This document shows, one piece after another, positions 1 through 9,063 of a DNA stretch of 14,636 bases. The notes beneath the pieces are model-generated. The model searched no databases, had not been told where the DNA came from, and was given only the letters and a program-made list of their open reading frames with translations. A program made the translations under genes and the position numbers. This DNA is from Larix sibirica (lineage: Eukaryota; Streptophyta; Pinopsida; Pinales; Pinaceae). The stretch covers positions 6,243 through 20,878 of the forward strand of contig NWUY0300099556.1 in assembly GCA_004151065.3 (NCBI GenBank), in the 5' to 3' direction. Numbering within the stretch: the stretch's first letter is position 1; each line of letters begins with the position of its first letter.

Positions 1-2
1 GG

Positions 3-446
3 TTTCTTCATGGTGCTATCAAAATGGGGACATGACATAAACATCTTGTTTCCTTTTTGGGTTCTTGTGTAAGTATAGGCGCTCATGATAATGACACCTG
101 GATGTTCCTTTTTGTCAAATCATTAGAAGGTAGGGCTTCCACTAAATTTTTTGATTTACCCAATAAGATCTTTACCACATGGGATGTGCTCATCTATTCG
201 TTCAAATACACTTTTGGTAATGTTGAGAACCCATCTAAGTCTCCGAGGAATTTTAATAGCATATCTTTCAAAGAGAATGAATCTATCAAATATTTCAACC
301 TCGGGTTTACAAAGCTATTTAATAATATTCCCGAAGTTATTCGACATTCCCGACAAGCTTCCCTTGTCCAATATTATCAATGTATTCCTCCTTACCGACA
401 CCAACTAGAAGAGATGAATGTTAATCCTCTTGATTCTTCTCTATAG
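3..446 (+). pseudogene. Retrotransposon gag capsid-like region (degenerate)
   Basis: The translation follows the pattern of the plant retrotransposon gag (Retrotrans_gag) domain. It has a hydrophobic helix with FVKSLEGRAS, then an aromatic/Leu-Pro stretch (KFFDLPNK), then TTWDVLIYSFKYTFG. These correspond to the family's SLEG-A-WF-LP and SW-L-F-FG blocks. A later segment, ESIKYFNLGFTKLFNNIPE, matches the usual ES-FN-RF-L-IP block. A TGA at 33-35 interrupts the frame just upstream, and the frame ends with TAG at 444-446. In 447-578 another frame briefly reads YVRIAKLVDLIRA before a stop, so the link to the zinc-knuckle frame is broken by indels. In the family this part forms the virus-like particle. 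I infer it is non-functional. Confidence 0.65.
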
Positions 447-578
447 ACATGCTTCAATTTTAAAGAACAAAGCCAAAGGACATGGTTTCATGTGTACCGA
501 TCCAATTATAATATGTCCATGATGCTCCAAATTATGTAAGAATTGCAAAATTAGTTGATTTAATTAGAGCATAGGTGT

Positions 579-1520
579 ATGAATGAATCTCAATCATCTT
601 TCACTCGAACTCCTTTCTTTCTAATCCAACCTCAAAGTACTGAATCAACCAACACTTTCACACGTCATTGGTGCATTTTTTGCAACGAAGGCCACAATCC
701 CTCTACTTGTGAACGATACCTTTCATATATGGAACGAGTAAAGAAGGGTATACCTTTGGTAGCTAAGAAACCTACCAATGAAGTCGATGCTTTCGCAATC
801 AGACCTCAATCTCAATTTAGACCAAAAGTTTTATTTGATCCCAATCTTTCAATCAATGAGGCAGATGTTAATCATGATATCGTTACATCTTCTATCCCTG
901 AGTTGAGACCTCTTACGATCGATCAGTCCAACCACTTTGGAATTGCATTCCAATACAGTCCTATCTATCATGATAGTTTTGTTCCTTACAATGTGGCAAC
1001 TGATTTATCAAATGTGAATGCCAACATCAACCTACTAGATGTCCTTAGATCGCTCGAGCAACAACAAAATGTGAGTAGCGCTCTTGCGACCCATTCCCCA
1101 TCCATAACTTATTCTGAGACGATCACACAAGATGTTCATGAGGTCTTATCCTTTGATGATGGCATATTTTCATCTAGTTTCAAGCATGACCGTCAAATCT
1201 CTATTCATCAGGTAGATTCCATCTTGCCTTGGCTTAACACCCCATGTTTTTCAAATCTGCAAAATGATTACTTAATTGAAGGCGAGGTATTTAACTTGCA
1301 ATGCGATGTCTTAGAAGATCTTAATCATTCAAAAGGGGAAGTTGATCCTTTTGAGGAGGTGACTCATATTAATGTTTGTCATGACCCTGGTAGTAATAAA
1401 TTTTTGAACTCGGATGATGTTGTGATTGATGATTTTCTCAAGTCTCTCATTGTTCCATCCATTCATGATGGGTATGCTCAGTCTCTTGCAGTTATGGGTA
1501 AGAACCTTTTTTTTTCATGA
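579..1520 (+). CDS. Gag C-terminal zinc-knuckle ORF with unknown acidic extension
   Basis: This is an uninterrupted 313-codon frame from ATG 579, the longest in the window. Residues 32-44 read CIFCNEGHNPSTC, a CX2CX3HX4C cluster one residue shorter than the canonical CX2CX4HX4C nucleic-acid-binding knuckle; such variants occur in plant gypsy-type gag proteins. It is followed by a basic patch (ERVKKG) and then about 250 residues rich in Asp, Glu, Ser and Asn that I do not recognise. DPGS near residue 276 is not the DTG/DSG protease triad and lacks the flanking hydrophobics. The frame ends just after a run of nine T (1507-1515). A one-base slip there would shift reading into the next feature, so this end is probably a frameshift rather than a natural stop. 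Function beyond gag-like nucleic-acid binding is unknown. Confidence 0.5.
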   Translation: MNESQSSFTRTPFFLIQPQSTESTNTFTRHWCIFCNEGHNPSTCERYLSYMERVKKGIPLVAKKPTNEVDAFAIRPQSQFRPKVLFDPNLSINEADVNHDIVTSSIPELRPLTIDQSNHFGIAFQYSPIYHDSFVPYNVATDLSNVNANINLLDVLRSLEQQQNVSSALATHSPSITYSETITQDVHEVLSFDDGIFSSSFKHDRQISIHQVDSILPWLNTPCFSNLQNDYLIEGEVFNLQCDVLEDLNHSKGEVDPFEEVTHINVCHDPGSNKFLNSDDVVIDDFLKSLIVPSIHDGYAQSLAVMGKNLFFS

Positions 1521-2220
1521 GCCTACCCTCAATTCCGAATCTTATGTTTTTTAGGCAAGCCCTCGTTCGATCCAAAATTATTATTTGGATGACTTAATTC
1601 ATGATGCTCATTTTCCTAACAAGGAATTTGAATCTGTGCAACTCCCTGATACAAGTGAACATATCATTCTTGAAATTCCTTCATTGTTTCAAGTCAATTT
1701 GCAATCTAGTCATGAAAAATGTCCTACAATTATCGTTGATCAACATAATCTCGAAGAAATTAATACACATTCTTTTATTCTTAATTTGGAGGAGAAAATT
1801 AAATGCATTTATCATGAGCAAATCAATGATGAATTTGTTGTTATCATGGACCATAATAATGATAAAGTGATCTTCTAGGATTTAATCAATCCAAACAATG
1901 TCGATGAGCTTAAATACATTATTTTGAATCAATCCAACATGGTCGATGAGGTGAGCAGGGGAAATCCTTAGTTAATTTTCAAGGATTTTATTTGGGACTC
2001 ATGGGTTGACCAACTTTCTAATCTTGTTAGAACTAACTCTTTTCATTTGCATTTCCTTTCATTTGACTCGACTAGTACTAAATTTTCTTTTTTGAGTTTC
2101 ACAATCAAATCCATCATTCTTCTCGATGATTATGATGAAACATTTTGCAATAAGGACACAAGTAATAATAGTGGTAACATTTTGGATGTGTTCTTGTACA
2201 ATAAATGGCATCGTCCTTGA
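1507..2220 (+). pseudogene. Frameshifted continuation of the gag-linked ORF
   Basis: Past the T9 run at 1507-1515, the +1 frame stays coding-like up to TGA 2218-2220. It is interrupted only by TAG at 1552-1554, 1876-1878 and 1969-1971. Composition resembles the preceding frame: many Asp, Asn, Ile and Ser, with no low-complexity tract. All three interruptions are TAG, which CAG to TAG transitions could explain. Together with 579-1520 the ancestral protein would have added roughly 540 residues after the capsid. I recognise no domain in it; in an ordinary gypsy element the protease and reverse transcriptase would begin about here. It might be a lineage-specific gag extension or an unrelated captured sequence. 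Confidence 0.35.
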
Positions 2221-2994
2221 TTTGTTTTTTTACAGTAGGAGTAGGATTGCATGTTGGTCATAGATCATTTTACTTCCTTGCACATGCATTTAGTTTTACT
2301 TCATCGCATTGGTTAGCAGTATTTATCTTCCTAGTTTAGCTATTCCATTTGAATAGTTACCTTTTATTTCGTCATTTTTCTTTCAGAGTATGCCCAAATG
2401 AGTTCTCATGGAATTTGACATCTTTATGTACAATTCACCACTATGCTTTTTTCACCAGATTGTTTTGTCGTTAAACTCAAGCATGATGACGACCAGGTTT
2501 TTTATACATGAAAGGATGTGACGTGAAGAGGGCATAACTACTAGGCGGTTCCTAGTGATCATCGTGGGGTATGTTGAACTGTTATCGCTTTCTATTTTGG
2601 TTTCCTAACACTTATTTCTTGCCTCTACTTCTCCCATCGTGGAACACTAGCCTTGCTCTTTTCATTCCCTACCCTTTCAGGAATGAAAATGAGTACATGT
2701 ACCCACTTCATGGTTACATATTTTTCCTGTTGGTCATTCTTGTTGAGTTTGTCCTGGGTTGTTGTGTTTCGTTGTTTTTTTTTGTTGGGCTAGATGTTGA
2801 TGCTCAACATTGACATGTTTCAAAGTGTCAGAACATGACACCAAGGGCAAACCTCTTAAAATTTTTTGCAAGATCATTTTTTCAGTGTTGTCACGTCTAT
2901 TTCAAGGTGTTTGTCACGTTCATACCTTATTTGACCATTTTCATTGTCATGAGAGACCTTCGCCAAGTCTCATCCCAAGGATCATCATGTCGTG

Positions 2995-3010
2995 GTCAAG
3001 TCAAGTCAAG
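2995..3010 (+). repeat. (GTCAA)3 microsatellite
   Basis: Three tandem copies of the pentamer GTCAA followed by a further G, then a diverged copy (TCGAG). Short simple repeat with no evident function. Confidence 0.7.
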
Positions 3011-3144
3011 TCGAGGAGATTTGTCACCTTTCTCTACACATGTCTTCACCTCAATATTTTTACACCATCGCATTCATCTCGTCATACCGGTCACGCTCAT
3101 ATTTCGTTTGGAAAATTCTGACTCCGTTTAACCCTTCCGATAGT

Positions 3145-3162
3145 TTGTCGAAGTTTCGACAA
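3145..3162. repeat. Perfect 8-bp inverted repeat (hairpin)
   Basis: TTGTCGAA, a 2-nt centre GT, then TTCGACAA. The arms pair perfectly. It lies in AT-rich non-coding DNA; no T-run or coding end beside it suggests a specific role. Confidence 0.6.
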
Positions 3163-3527
3163 GTTAAAGTAAATGGTGTGATGTCAATTAAATCCGTCAT
3201 TTTGCGTCCACAAATAAAATTACCAATTACATCTGTCAATCATTTTTTTCACCACATCTGTGTCCAAAAAGTTGCAAATTATCCTTAGTTATCACTTTGT
3301 TCAAAAAGCACAAATATCCTTAGATTTAAAAAAATATAAAAATTCCCTTTTAACATTAAAATCCACTTTTTATTTTCCACCTTGGGAAGCTAATAAAGAT
3401 CATTTATTTCCTAAGTCCCCTTTACCCCAATATCCTTTTCCTATCGATTCTACCTATCCCCTATGAATTCCACGTAATAAAAAAAAAATTAACTCCTCAT
3501 CATTAACACCTATTTTATTACCCAAAA

Positions 3528-3578
3528 TCCCTCCTTCCCCTTTCATTTTCCCCTTTCATTATATATATATATATAAAT
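3528..3578 (+). promoter_or_regulatory. Pyrimidine-rich tract and (TA)8, speculative core promoter
   Basis: Positions 3528-3560 are 31 pyrimidines out of 33, directly followed by alternating TA over 3560-3575 and an A-rich end. A pyrimidine patch with a TATA-like stretch about 200 bp ahead of a CpG-rich segment is the arrangement of some plant core promoters, but plant Y patches usually lie downstream of the TATA box. It may equally be a plain microsatellite beside simple sequence. There is no independent sign of a transcript. Confidence 0.2.
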
Positions 3579-4418
3579 TAAAATATTTTCCCTTCTCTTA
3601 GCCTATTCTTTTTAACTCCCTTGACATCCCAAAAATTAAGTTTCTATCTTAAATGTCTCTTTTTCCCTTCATGAATTAAATTAAAATAAACAAAATGGTT
3701 TTCCCTCCTCCGTGTGTTTTAAAACAAAATTCAAAATATATCTTTGTAAAATTAAAAAGGGAATATGTTCTCGGTTTCAAGCCCTAGACGCTCAACGCAA
3801 TGCAGGTAATGGAAGGGCATGACGCGGACCGTTGGGAATGAAAACCACAGCAGCAAGTTTAGTGAAGGGTGGCATCTCCACACCATACACGCTTGAGTGG
3901 GGAGTCGTTTCACTCTCAGCAAAGGATGATAGCAGTAAAGGGAAAGCCATGCTATCGTTGGAGCCCTAATTTTGTGAGGAGAGAAGAAGAATAACGCCAT
4001 AAGACAGAATGGCAGCCAACCAGCAGAACGAATGCGTGGGCATACACGCAGACCCACCGGACGCGTTGATCATAAACGCGCCGACTCCCGAGCAAATAAA
4101 GAAAACTTCCACGCGGCCACTGGAGTTTAAACGCATAAACAACGAGGAAGATGCCTGACAGATAGAGGGCAGTCGCAGCCTGTGACGCTGTGGAAGGGAC
4201 CGTTGAGCTTGACAGGAAATCGGAATGCACAGATCAGTCGATGAAGACATTGGCATGCTGGCAGAGAGGGCAGCGAGGAAGAAATATAAAAACACCAACA
4301 CTGCGGCTCGCAATCAAAGAAAAACGCCTATGATGCAGAAGCAGATCGATAGTTGAAACTCACAGCTCCAAAGATACCAATGGAAAGCACTGAACACTTC
4401 AACGCAGGCACACAAGCG

Positions 4419-4427
4419 AAACCCTAA
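4419..4427 (+). promoter_or_regulatory. Telo-box-like AAACCCTAA motif
   Basis: AAACCCTAA is followed by CCCTAG, giving two near-tandem CCCTAA/CCCTAG units. Telo-boxes of this sequence are known near the 5' ends of plant ribosomal-protein and translation genes, where they are bound by Myb-type telobox factors. Here there is no identified gene downstream, and a 9-mer can occur by chance. Its location within the CpG-rich segment is the only supporting context. Confidence 0.3.
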
Positions 4428-4553
4428 CCCTAGATAGCAACGTGGAGCAGCCACCAACCACGCAAGAGATCATTGAACAGTGAACAATGTACAGCAAAAA
4501 GGGCAGGCGAGGGAGGCCCGTTGGAGATGATAGGCATACCTGAGCTCGCAGCA

Positions 4554-4671
4554 ATCCGGCCACCTCAGACAGTGTGGACACAACAGAGAATCCACACGCT
4601 GTTACACTGGCTATCCAGCCACCTCAGATAATGTGGAAAGAGCAGAGAATCCACACGCCGTTACACTGGCA
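4554..4671 (+). repeat. 59-bp tandem duplication with internal hairpin
   Basis: Two adjacent copies with period 59 (4554-4612 and 4613-4671), differing at only a few positions; a third copy would start at 4672 but diverges after ATC. Copy 1 contains GTGTGGA (4572-4578) pairing with TCCACAC (4591-4597). Copy 2 keeps a 6-bp version, TGTGGA (4632-4637) with TCCACA (4650-4655). As 59 is not a multiple of three, the duplication is not suited to an in-frame protein repeat. Confidence 0.85.
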
Positions 4672-5250
4672 ATCAACACGCAGTAATGAAAGATGTTGAG
4701 AGTGGGAGCACATGCACTAGTTGGCAGATACGCTGGCATGAGAAGAGTCCTCCAAACAAAAATGCCAAGGCACCACACCGGACAGCCAAAGTGGAAGCCT
4801 AGGGAAAACGCCTGAAAGCATAAAGTTGAGTACACCGTTAGCCTATCCAGGCAACAACGCAAATGCCATACCAGATGGAGGGAGCACATTCACCAGCTCA
4901 AAACTCCATGTTTACACACAGCTCTTAAGAAATCAAACTACTGAGCAAATTATGCTTTGTTTGTACCATGGCTTTAAATCCACCACAGTTCAATCATACA
5001 ATGAACTTGGTTATTACAGTGCCAAAGTCCTCGATACTTCCACAATGAATTTTGGCAAGACTCTTGCATCCACACACAGTCCTGAAGTGAATTGGACCTC
5101 TGGCGTTCCGATTGCACATCATCAAGACGCCCCACAACAACAGTGAAAGGAGACCGAACTCAACACCAATGGAAAATTTGTACAGTTGCACATGTCCATC
5201 TACGCCCACCAATCACCCGCAGTTAAGTTGGTTGGCTGATGATATTACAA

Positions 5251-6556
5251 AGTAAGGCAAAGGTAGCGCGGGTGGGAAGACGAAGCCTCCTTTGAGATAT
5301 ATGAGAGGAAAAGACGACAGCCATCACAAGCTGAGAGACCTAGGTACACAGTCTACAGTAGTTTGAAAATTAGCCTTATCGTCAAGGTATTCAATGCCGA
5401 GTGTTCCGACCATGGAGTGAAGAAGCTTGCTAGGCAAGGCCACGCTTTCTGTATAGTGTGCAATGGCTAGAGTTCGAAGAGCTCCTTTGATAAGCAAGAT
5501 ATGTCATGTCTTGCTTGATCGGTTTCCTGTCGTATGTTTTAATATTGATTTTGAAAGAGAGAACCCTTGTAATAGCATTCATGGAGGAGCGCGCAGGTAA
5601 GGCAAACTCATAGTACACTGCGTGTAAAAGAAGAAGACACTAGATGGCGAGCTTTTGAATAAGATTACATCAAGCCATTAGTGAACACCGCTCTTGAAGA
5701 TTCTCATAAGACAAAGACAGGTCTGTCTTCAGATGGCCCAAATGTTGTTAAATTGTGAATCAATGTTCAAAACTAAGTTGCCATACGTACTCTTGTATCC
5801 CGAAGATTAAGAACCTCCTGTCGAGATTTTAGTAGATATATGAAATGGGGAGGGTCTCGTAACGGAACAGAAGGGCCACTTAATGTATATAACTACCTGA
5901 AGCAGTTAAGTCATAGAACAGTCTCTGTTCAAAAAATATTGGAAAAAGGGACAGGTCATTAGGTACTACCACCCAGCAGTGGGCTTGAAACCAAATAAGT
6001 AGAAGGGAGTATTTACTACACACCAAGGGAAGAGCAGCAACCAAAGAACCGTTCTTTAATGAAGTGGATGGCCAAATCGATAACATTCCAAGGACCTTGG
6101 CAAACATCTAAGATGATTCTTTGCAAGGAATGTGGAAGTTCGTTTCTTGCGGTCCACCTCCCTCATTACTGACTCACTTGGAAAACTGAAACATCAAAAT
6201 ACGAGCGGCCATTGATCTCATGGCAGTTATGGAAACTTTGTGCCTTCACTCATACTTTGTGTGCCTTGCCAAAACTTTTAAAATATTGTCGAAGTTGTCG
6301 AATCCATCATCTCCCACCGGAGTCGAGGTGGGTACTGCTACCTTTCCACTTTTGCCATTTTTCCTTCATACCGAGTTGTCCATGAGCCTAACACGTCATG
6401 ATTGCAAGTAAGGCTACAATCCAGTCCATCCATTAGGGTGAACTTGTCCTTCCATCTCACGTATGTTCTATTTTCCTGCATGCATTTGATTTTCCTGTGT
6501 ATATTTCTTTTGTACTGATGTTTATGTTTTCATGTAAGCAGTTACTGCATAACAAT
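5251..6556. other. Unassigned intermediate-GC stretch
   Basis: About 1.3 kb without a supported gene. A good splice-donor match (CAG/GTAAGG) lies at about 5594-5602, after GGAGCGCG. On the - strand two frames are open near 5880-6120, one of them from a non-ATG start, but neither gives a family I recognise and both are short. The stretch could be transcribed non-coding or old repeat DNA. Confidence 0.3.
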
Positions 6557-6577
6557 ATGAGCAGCGACACTGCTCAT
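6557..6577. repeat. Perfect 8-bp inverted repeat beside tandem repeats
   Basis: ATGAGCAG, loop CGACA, then CTGCTCAT: a perfect 8-bp stem with a 5-nt loop. Its right arm runs into the first copy of the following tandem repeat, so the two structures are physically joined. Confidence 0.65.
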
Positions 6578-6725
6578 TTTCATCCAATGAACTTGAGCTT
6601 GCTCATTTTCATCCAATGAACTTGAGCTTTTGAGTATTGTGTAGGGTCTCGGAATATTCCTTCCACTACTCATTTTCATCCAATGAATTTGAGCTTTTGA
6701 GTATTGTGTAGGGTCTCGGAATATT
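6572..6725 (+). repeat. CCAAT-containing nested tandem repeat, three copies
   Basis: A 29-bp unit (6572-6600) is repeated exactly at 6601-6629. A longer 57-bp unit starting inside the second copy (6602-6658) is repeated at 6669-6725 with a single C/T difference, period 67. Each of the three cores contains TTCATCCAATGAA, which holds a CCAAT pentamer and a 5-bp stem (TTCAT/ATGAA). The near identity means the duplication is young compared with the decayed retroelements around it. No transcript or start site is evident nearby. Confidence 0.9.
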
Positions 6726-8404
6726 TTCATTTCTTAGGAGTTGAACCGATCGCAGCCTATTGTACTTATGGCTATCAATTTCCATCTCCATCGTTCATTT
6801 CAGCTGTGCTATTATTTTCAATTTTTTTTACGTTATGCAAAACTATATTTTATGTACAAGGACTGTAAATATTTTATTTCTTTATTTTGTAAAAAAAATT
6901 GTGATTTTTAACCCTTAGTTGCATGCCTTTTTGGCAATATATAATTTTAACAGAAGTAGCCATCATGCACAGTTCCGAAAATTCTTCATTTTTTACATTT
7001 AATTTCGTTTACTGGAAAACTTTTAATTAAATGACTAATCTACCACGTTTAATGTTCAATCATTAATAGCATTGCATTAACGGGCTCTGATTTTCAATTT
7101 CTGTTAAAAATTGTAAATCTAATGATAGTGACGAATTTCTTTTGCATAGATCATCAAATGCAGTAAAAATTACTTAGACATTAGTAGAATACAAATCATT
7201 ACTTCATTTTATGCTAATGGCGCAAAGTTACATTTCATTTAATTATTATTATTGCATTAATGACACGTTGAATTTGAAAGGTATTTTAAGATTTTAGAAC
7301 AAATTGAACATTTCTCCTTGCATAATTGAAGTAGCTATTTTAATCTACATTAGCGACATAATAGATTGAATTACTAATGCATTTATATGCATGCGCCTAA
7401 ATCTTTTTTTTCTTGAGTCGTTATTTGCATAATGTGTTTTATTTTGTAAATATAATGTACTATTTCACATTTTGAATTCACTCCATGCATGGTTAGGTAG
7501 GTGGCATTTGGTTTTATCAATGGACTAACTTTCTTATTTAAAATCATTCACATAGTTATTGTCATAGTGACTATCATGCATTTATTGATTAATGCTTTCA
7601 TGTCATAGATAAATCGTGATGATCTTACTCATCCAAGGGCTTTAAACGCAACCTAGGCTTCCATCCCCTTCTTCTCCTTAATCAATCATCCAAAAGTGTT
7701 TAATGTATCGTTTTTCTAACTGTATCATTTTGAGTATCAATATATGATACTTTATTTTTTGAAAAAATTATTGAAGATTCAATAGTCTCGGAAAGCTCTA
7801 TGCTAATGATTAGATAAAGCAGTCATTTTTGGCATATTTTTCTTTTCTATTTTGGACAGTTAGTCTTGTGTAGACTATTCAAGTATTCATTAGCATATTG
7901 TGGATCCTAGTTGGTTTTTGGTATTGATGGGCAGTGGAGATATCTTTTGGATTTTATGTATATTAACTTAATTGTTGGTCAAGTGGGGACTGGTTATGGA
8001 TTTTGTTCTAGTCCTATTGACACTCATGGTGGATATCAGTGTGTCTACCACTGCATGTAGTTATGATGATGTATACTTTTCATTTCTTTGATTCAATGTA
8101 ATAGCAAGAAAATGAGTTTTTTTCTTTAACCAAATTTTATTTATGATTTTTTTGAATTATATCTATATTTATTTTTATTTAAGTATTAGTTTTTTACAAT
8201 TTGTTATTGTAATCATAAATTACTTTTAATTTGGTACATATACATGTTTTTATTAATTTTGAATCATTTATTAAATTAATTATTTAGTATTTTATATAGT
8301 ATGTTTTTATATATTTACATTGAATTTAATTTTTATTGCATTTGCAATCCACTCTAACTAAAAATCTAAATTTTACTTTAATTCGCCAACATCTATTACA
8401 ATAG
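6726..8404. other. AT-rich non-coding DNA
   Basis: About 1.7 kb of strongly AT-rich sequence with poly-T and poly-A runs, no open frame of note and no recognisable RNA gene. It forms the DNA directly flanking the 3' end of the LINE. A less AT-rich patch at about 7850-8080 shows no identifiable content beyond a short inverted repeat, TAGTCT (7861-7866) with AGACTA (7872-7877). Confidence 0.5.
7722..7750. repeat. 7-bp inverted repeat GTATCAT...ATGATAC
   Basis: GTATCAT (7722-7728) and ATGATAC (7744-7750) pair perfectly around a 15-nt loop. In such AT-rich DNA this can arise by chance; I could not find the flanking target-site duplication needed to call it a MITE. Confidence 0.4.
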
Positions 8405-8593
8405 TTTTTTTTTCTACAAACAAAAAAAATCATATTCTTCTCATTCATAACGAAATAGGAGAATACATTCCTCAGGTGCTTCTATGTAAATTTGATTTTT
8501 CCAAAATTCTTCAACATTCTTCAGTATAGCCAATAGCCATTGTTTCTTTACAATATTCACAAAATTACAAAAAGTTCTAAAAACATAGCAAAA
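8405..8593 (-). other. LINE 3' UTR and short poly(A) tail
   Basis: About 180 bp of AT-rich sequence between the ORF2 stop and a run of nine A on the - strand (8413-8405), after which the sequence merges with AT-rich flank. The tail is short and a second A-rich tract lies within the UTR, so the end could be off by a few tens of bases. No clear AATAAA was seen. Confidence 0.6.
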
Positions 8594-8610
8594 TTATGAC
8601 TTTTTTTTCA

Positions 8611-9063
8611 TCCTTTTGTCCAATAGTCTAGGAACTTCCTGTAGTCCATTTCTTTTAGTAGTTATTAGACAAACTCCAGCTTTGTTAATCAAACCTTCTT
8701 TTGATAATGCATCTACTTCCTCATTGTGTTCCCTGTAACATGGTTAAAATCAATTATGCAGAAGGAGGAAGCTAATAATTCCATATTTTGTCCAATGTTT
8801 TGTAAGTGCAAATTTCTAAAGCAATTTTCCTTCCTCATATGTTTAATCCAAATATATGAATCTCCGAAGATCTTTAGGGTTGTCACTTGTTCCTCTTTTG
8901 CAATCTGTAATAAAATTCTCAGTGCTAACCCTTCTGCTCGGTTGTTGGTTCCAGGTCCCCCATTGGCTTTGAATTCTATAGAGACATTCTTTGAGAGTAT
9001 AAAAAATCCTCCCAATCCACAAATTCTAGTCTTGTTCTCGCATGCTCCATCAAAAAACCCCAT
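8611..9063 (-). other. ORF2 C-terminal RNase H domain
   Basis: The acidic set is complete: GFFDGA (Asp 1), NNRAEGLALR (Glu), FGDSYIWIKHM (Asp 2) and, one frame over after a base loss near 8741, HNEEVDALSKEGL (Asp 3). NNRAE and the GGFFI strand fit the RNase H type found in plant L1 elements. It would remove element RNA during cDNA synthesis. A TAG at 9067-9069 lies just before the domain. The shifted frame runs to TAA 8594. Confidence 0.9.

Larger units (their letters stand above)
1..2220 (+). mobile_element. Decayed Ty3/gypsy-like LTR retrotransposon, gag part only
   Basis: This is the left-hand retroelement remnant, entered in mid-element. A retrotransposon capsid-like region is followed by a zinc-knuckle reading frame and then a coding-like stretch in another frame. 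I see no aspartic protease motif, reverse transcriptase YxDD/FxDD box, RNase H or integrase HHCC/DDE signature downstream on either strand before the unrelated LINE, so pol is missing. No primer-binding site or LTR pair could be recognised; the 5' LTR would lie outside the window. The right-hand limit is set where coding-like sequence ends and is not a proven element boundary. It could be a deleted autonomous element or a non-autonomous gag-only derivative. Confidence 0.65.
2221..3769. other. Non-coding stretch, possible LTR or flank
   Basis: About 1.5 kb with only short, unconvincing frames and no recognisable domain. It may include the 3' untranslated part or 3' LTR of the gag element, but I could not define TG...CA ends, a polypurine tract or a second LTR copy. 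From about 3400 onward the + strand becomes pyrimidine-rich. Small structures inside it are listed separately. Confidence 0.4.
3770..5250. other. GC- and CpG-rich unassigned segment
   Basis: Base composition changes sharply here. In 4021-4140 I count 36 C, 29 G and 13 CpG, an observed/expected ratio of about 1.5, against about 15% GC at 6841-6900. Several short frames are open on both strands, for example 3966-4313 and 3952-4230 (-) and 4826-5146 (+). They start only at TTG or GTG, overlap each other and match no family I know. The - strand has a polypyrimidine run ending in CTCTCTGCCAG (about 4256-4266), acceptor-like, and plausible donor sequences occur too, so an untranslated exon or intron of an unidentified gene is possible. 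It contains the telo-box-like site and the 59-bp duplication. I cannot assign a product. Confidence 0.45.

Noticed and set aside
1378-1400. DPGS in the gag-linked frame as a possible aspartic protease site
   Set aside because: The motif needs D-T/S-G-A/S with preceding hydrophobic residues and a following hydrophobic strand; neither is present.
2571-3131. Hydrophobic and basic plus-strand frames of 80-103 codons
   Set aside because: Overlapping frames in T-rich DNA; the hydrophobicity follows from T-rich codons, and no family is evident.
3751-3766. AAAAAGGGAA as a polypurine tract marking a 3' LTR
   Set aside because: No TG...CA element with a matching copy could be found after it, and the distance from the gag region is not informative.
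3952-4313. Overlapping minus-strand frames with hydrophobic, signal-peptide-like starts
   Set aside because: They begin only at TTG or GTG, several frames are open together over the same GC-rich DNA, and none resembles a known family. Open frames are expected by chance where stops are rare.
4826-5146. Plus-strand 106-codon frame rich in Ser, Thr and Asn
   Set aside because: It starts at TTG, has a competing open frame on the other strand, and shows no domain or repeat pattern that would support coding.
5880-6120. Two readable minus-strand frames, one containing QGPWNVIDLAIHF
   Set aside because: Suggestive of an old coding fragment, but I could not match it to any retroelement domain and it stops within about 80 codons.
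6391-6400. CACGTCA, ACGT-core bZIP-like site
   Set aside because: A single 7-mer with no gene or transcript start nearby; expected by chance at this length.
6557-6725. Spaced repeats as a CRISPR array
   Set aside because: Unit lengths and spacings are irregular, there are only three copies, and the context is a plant nuclear genome.
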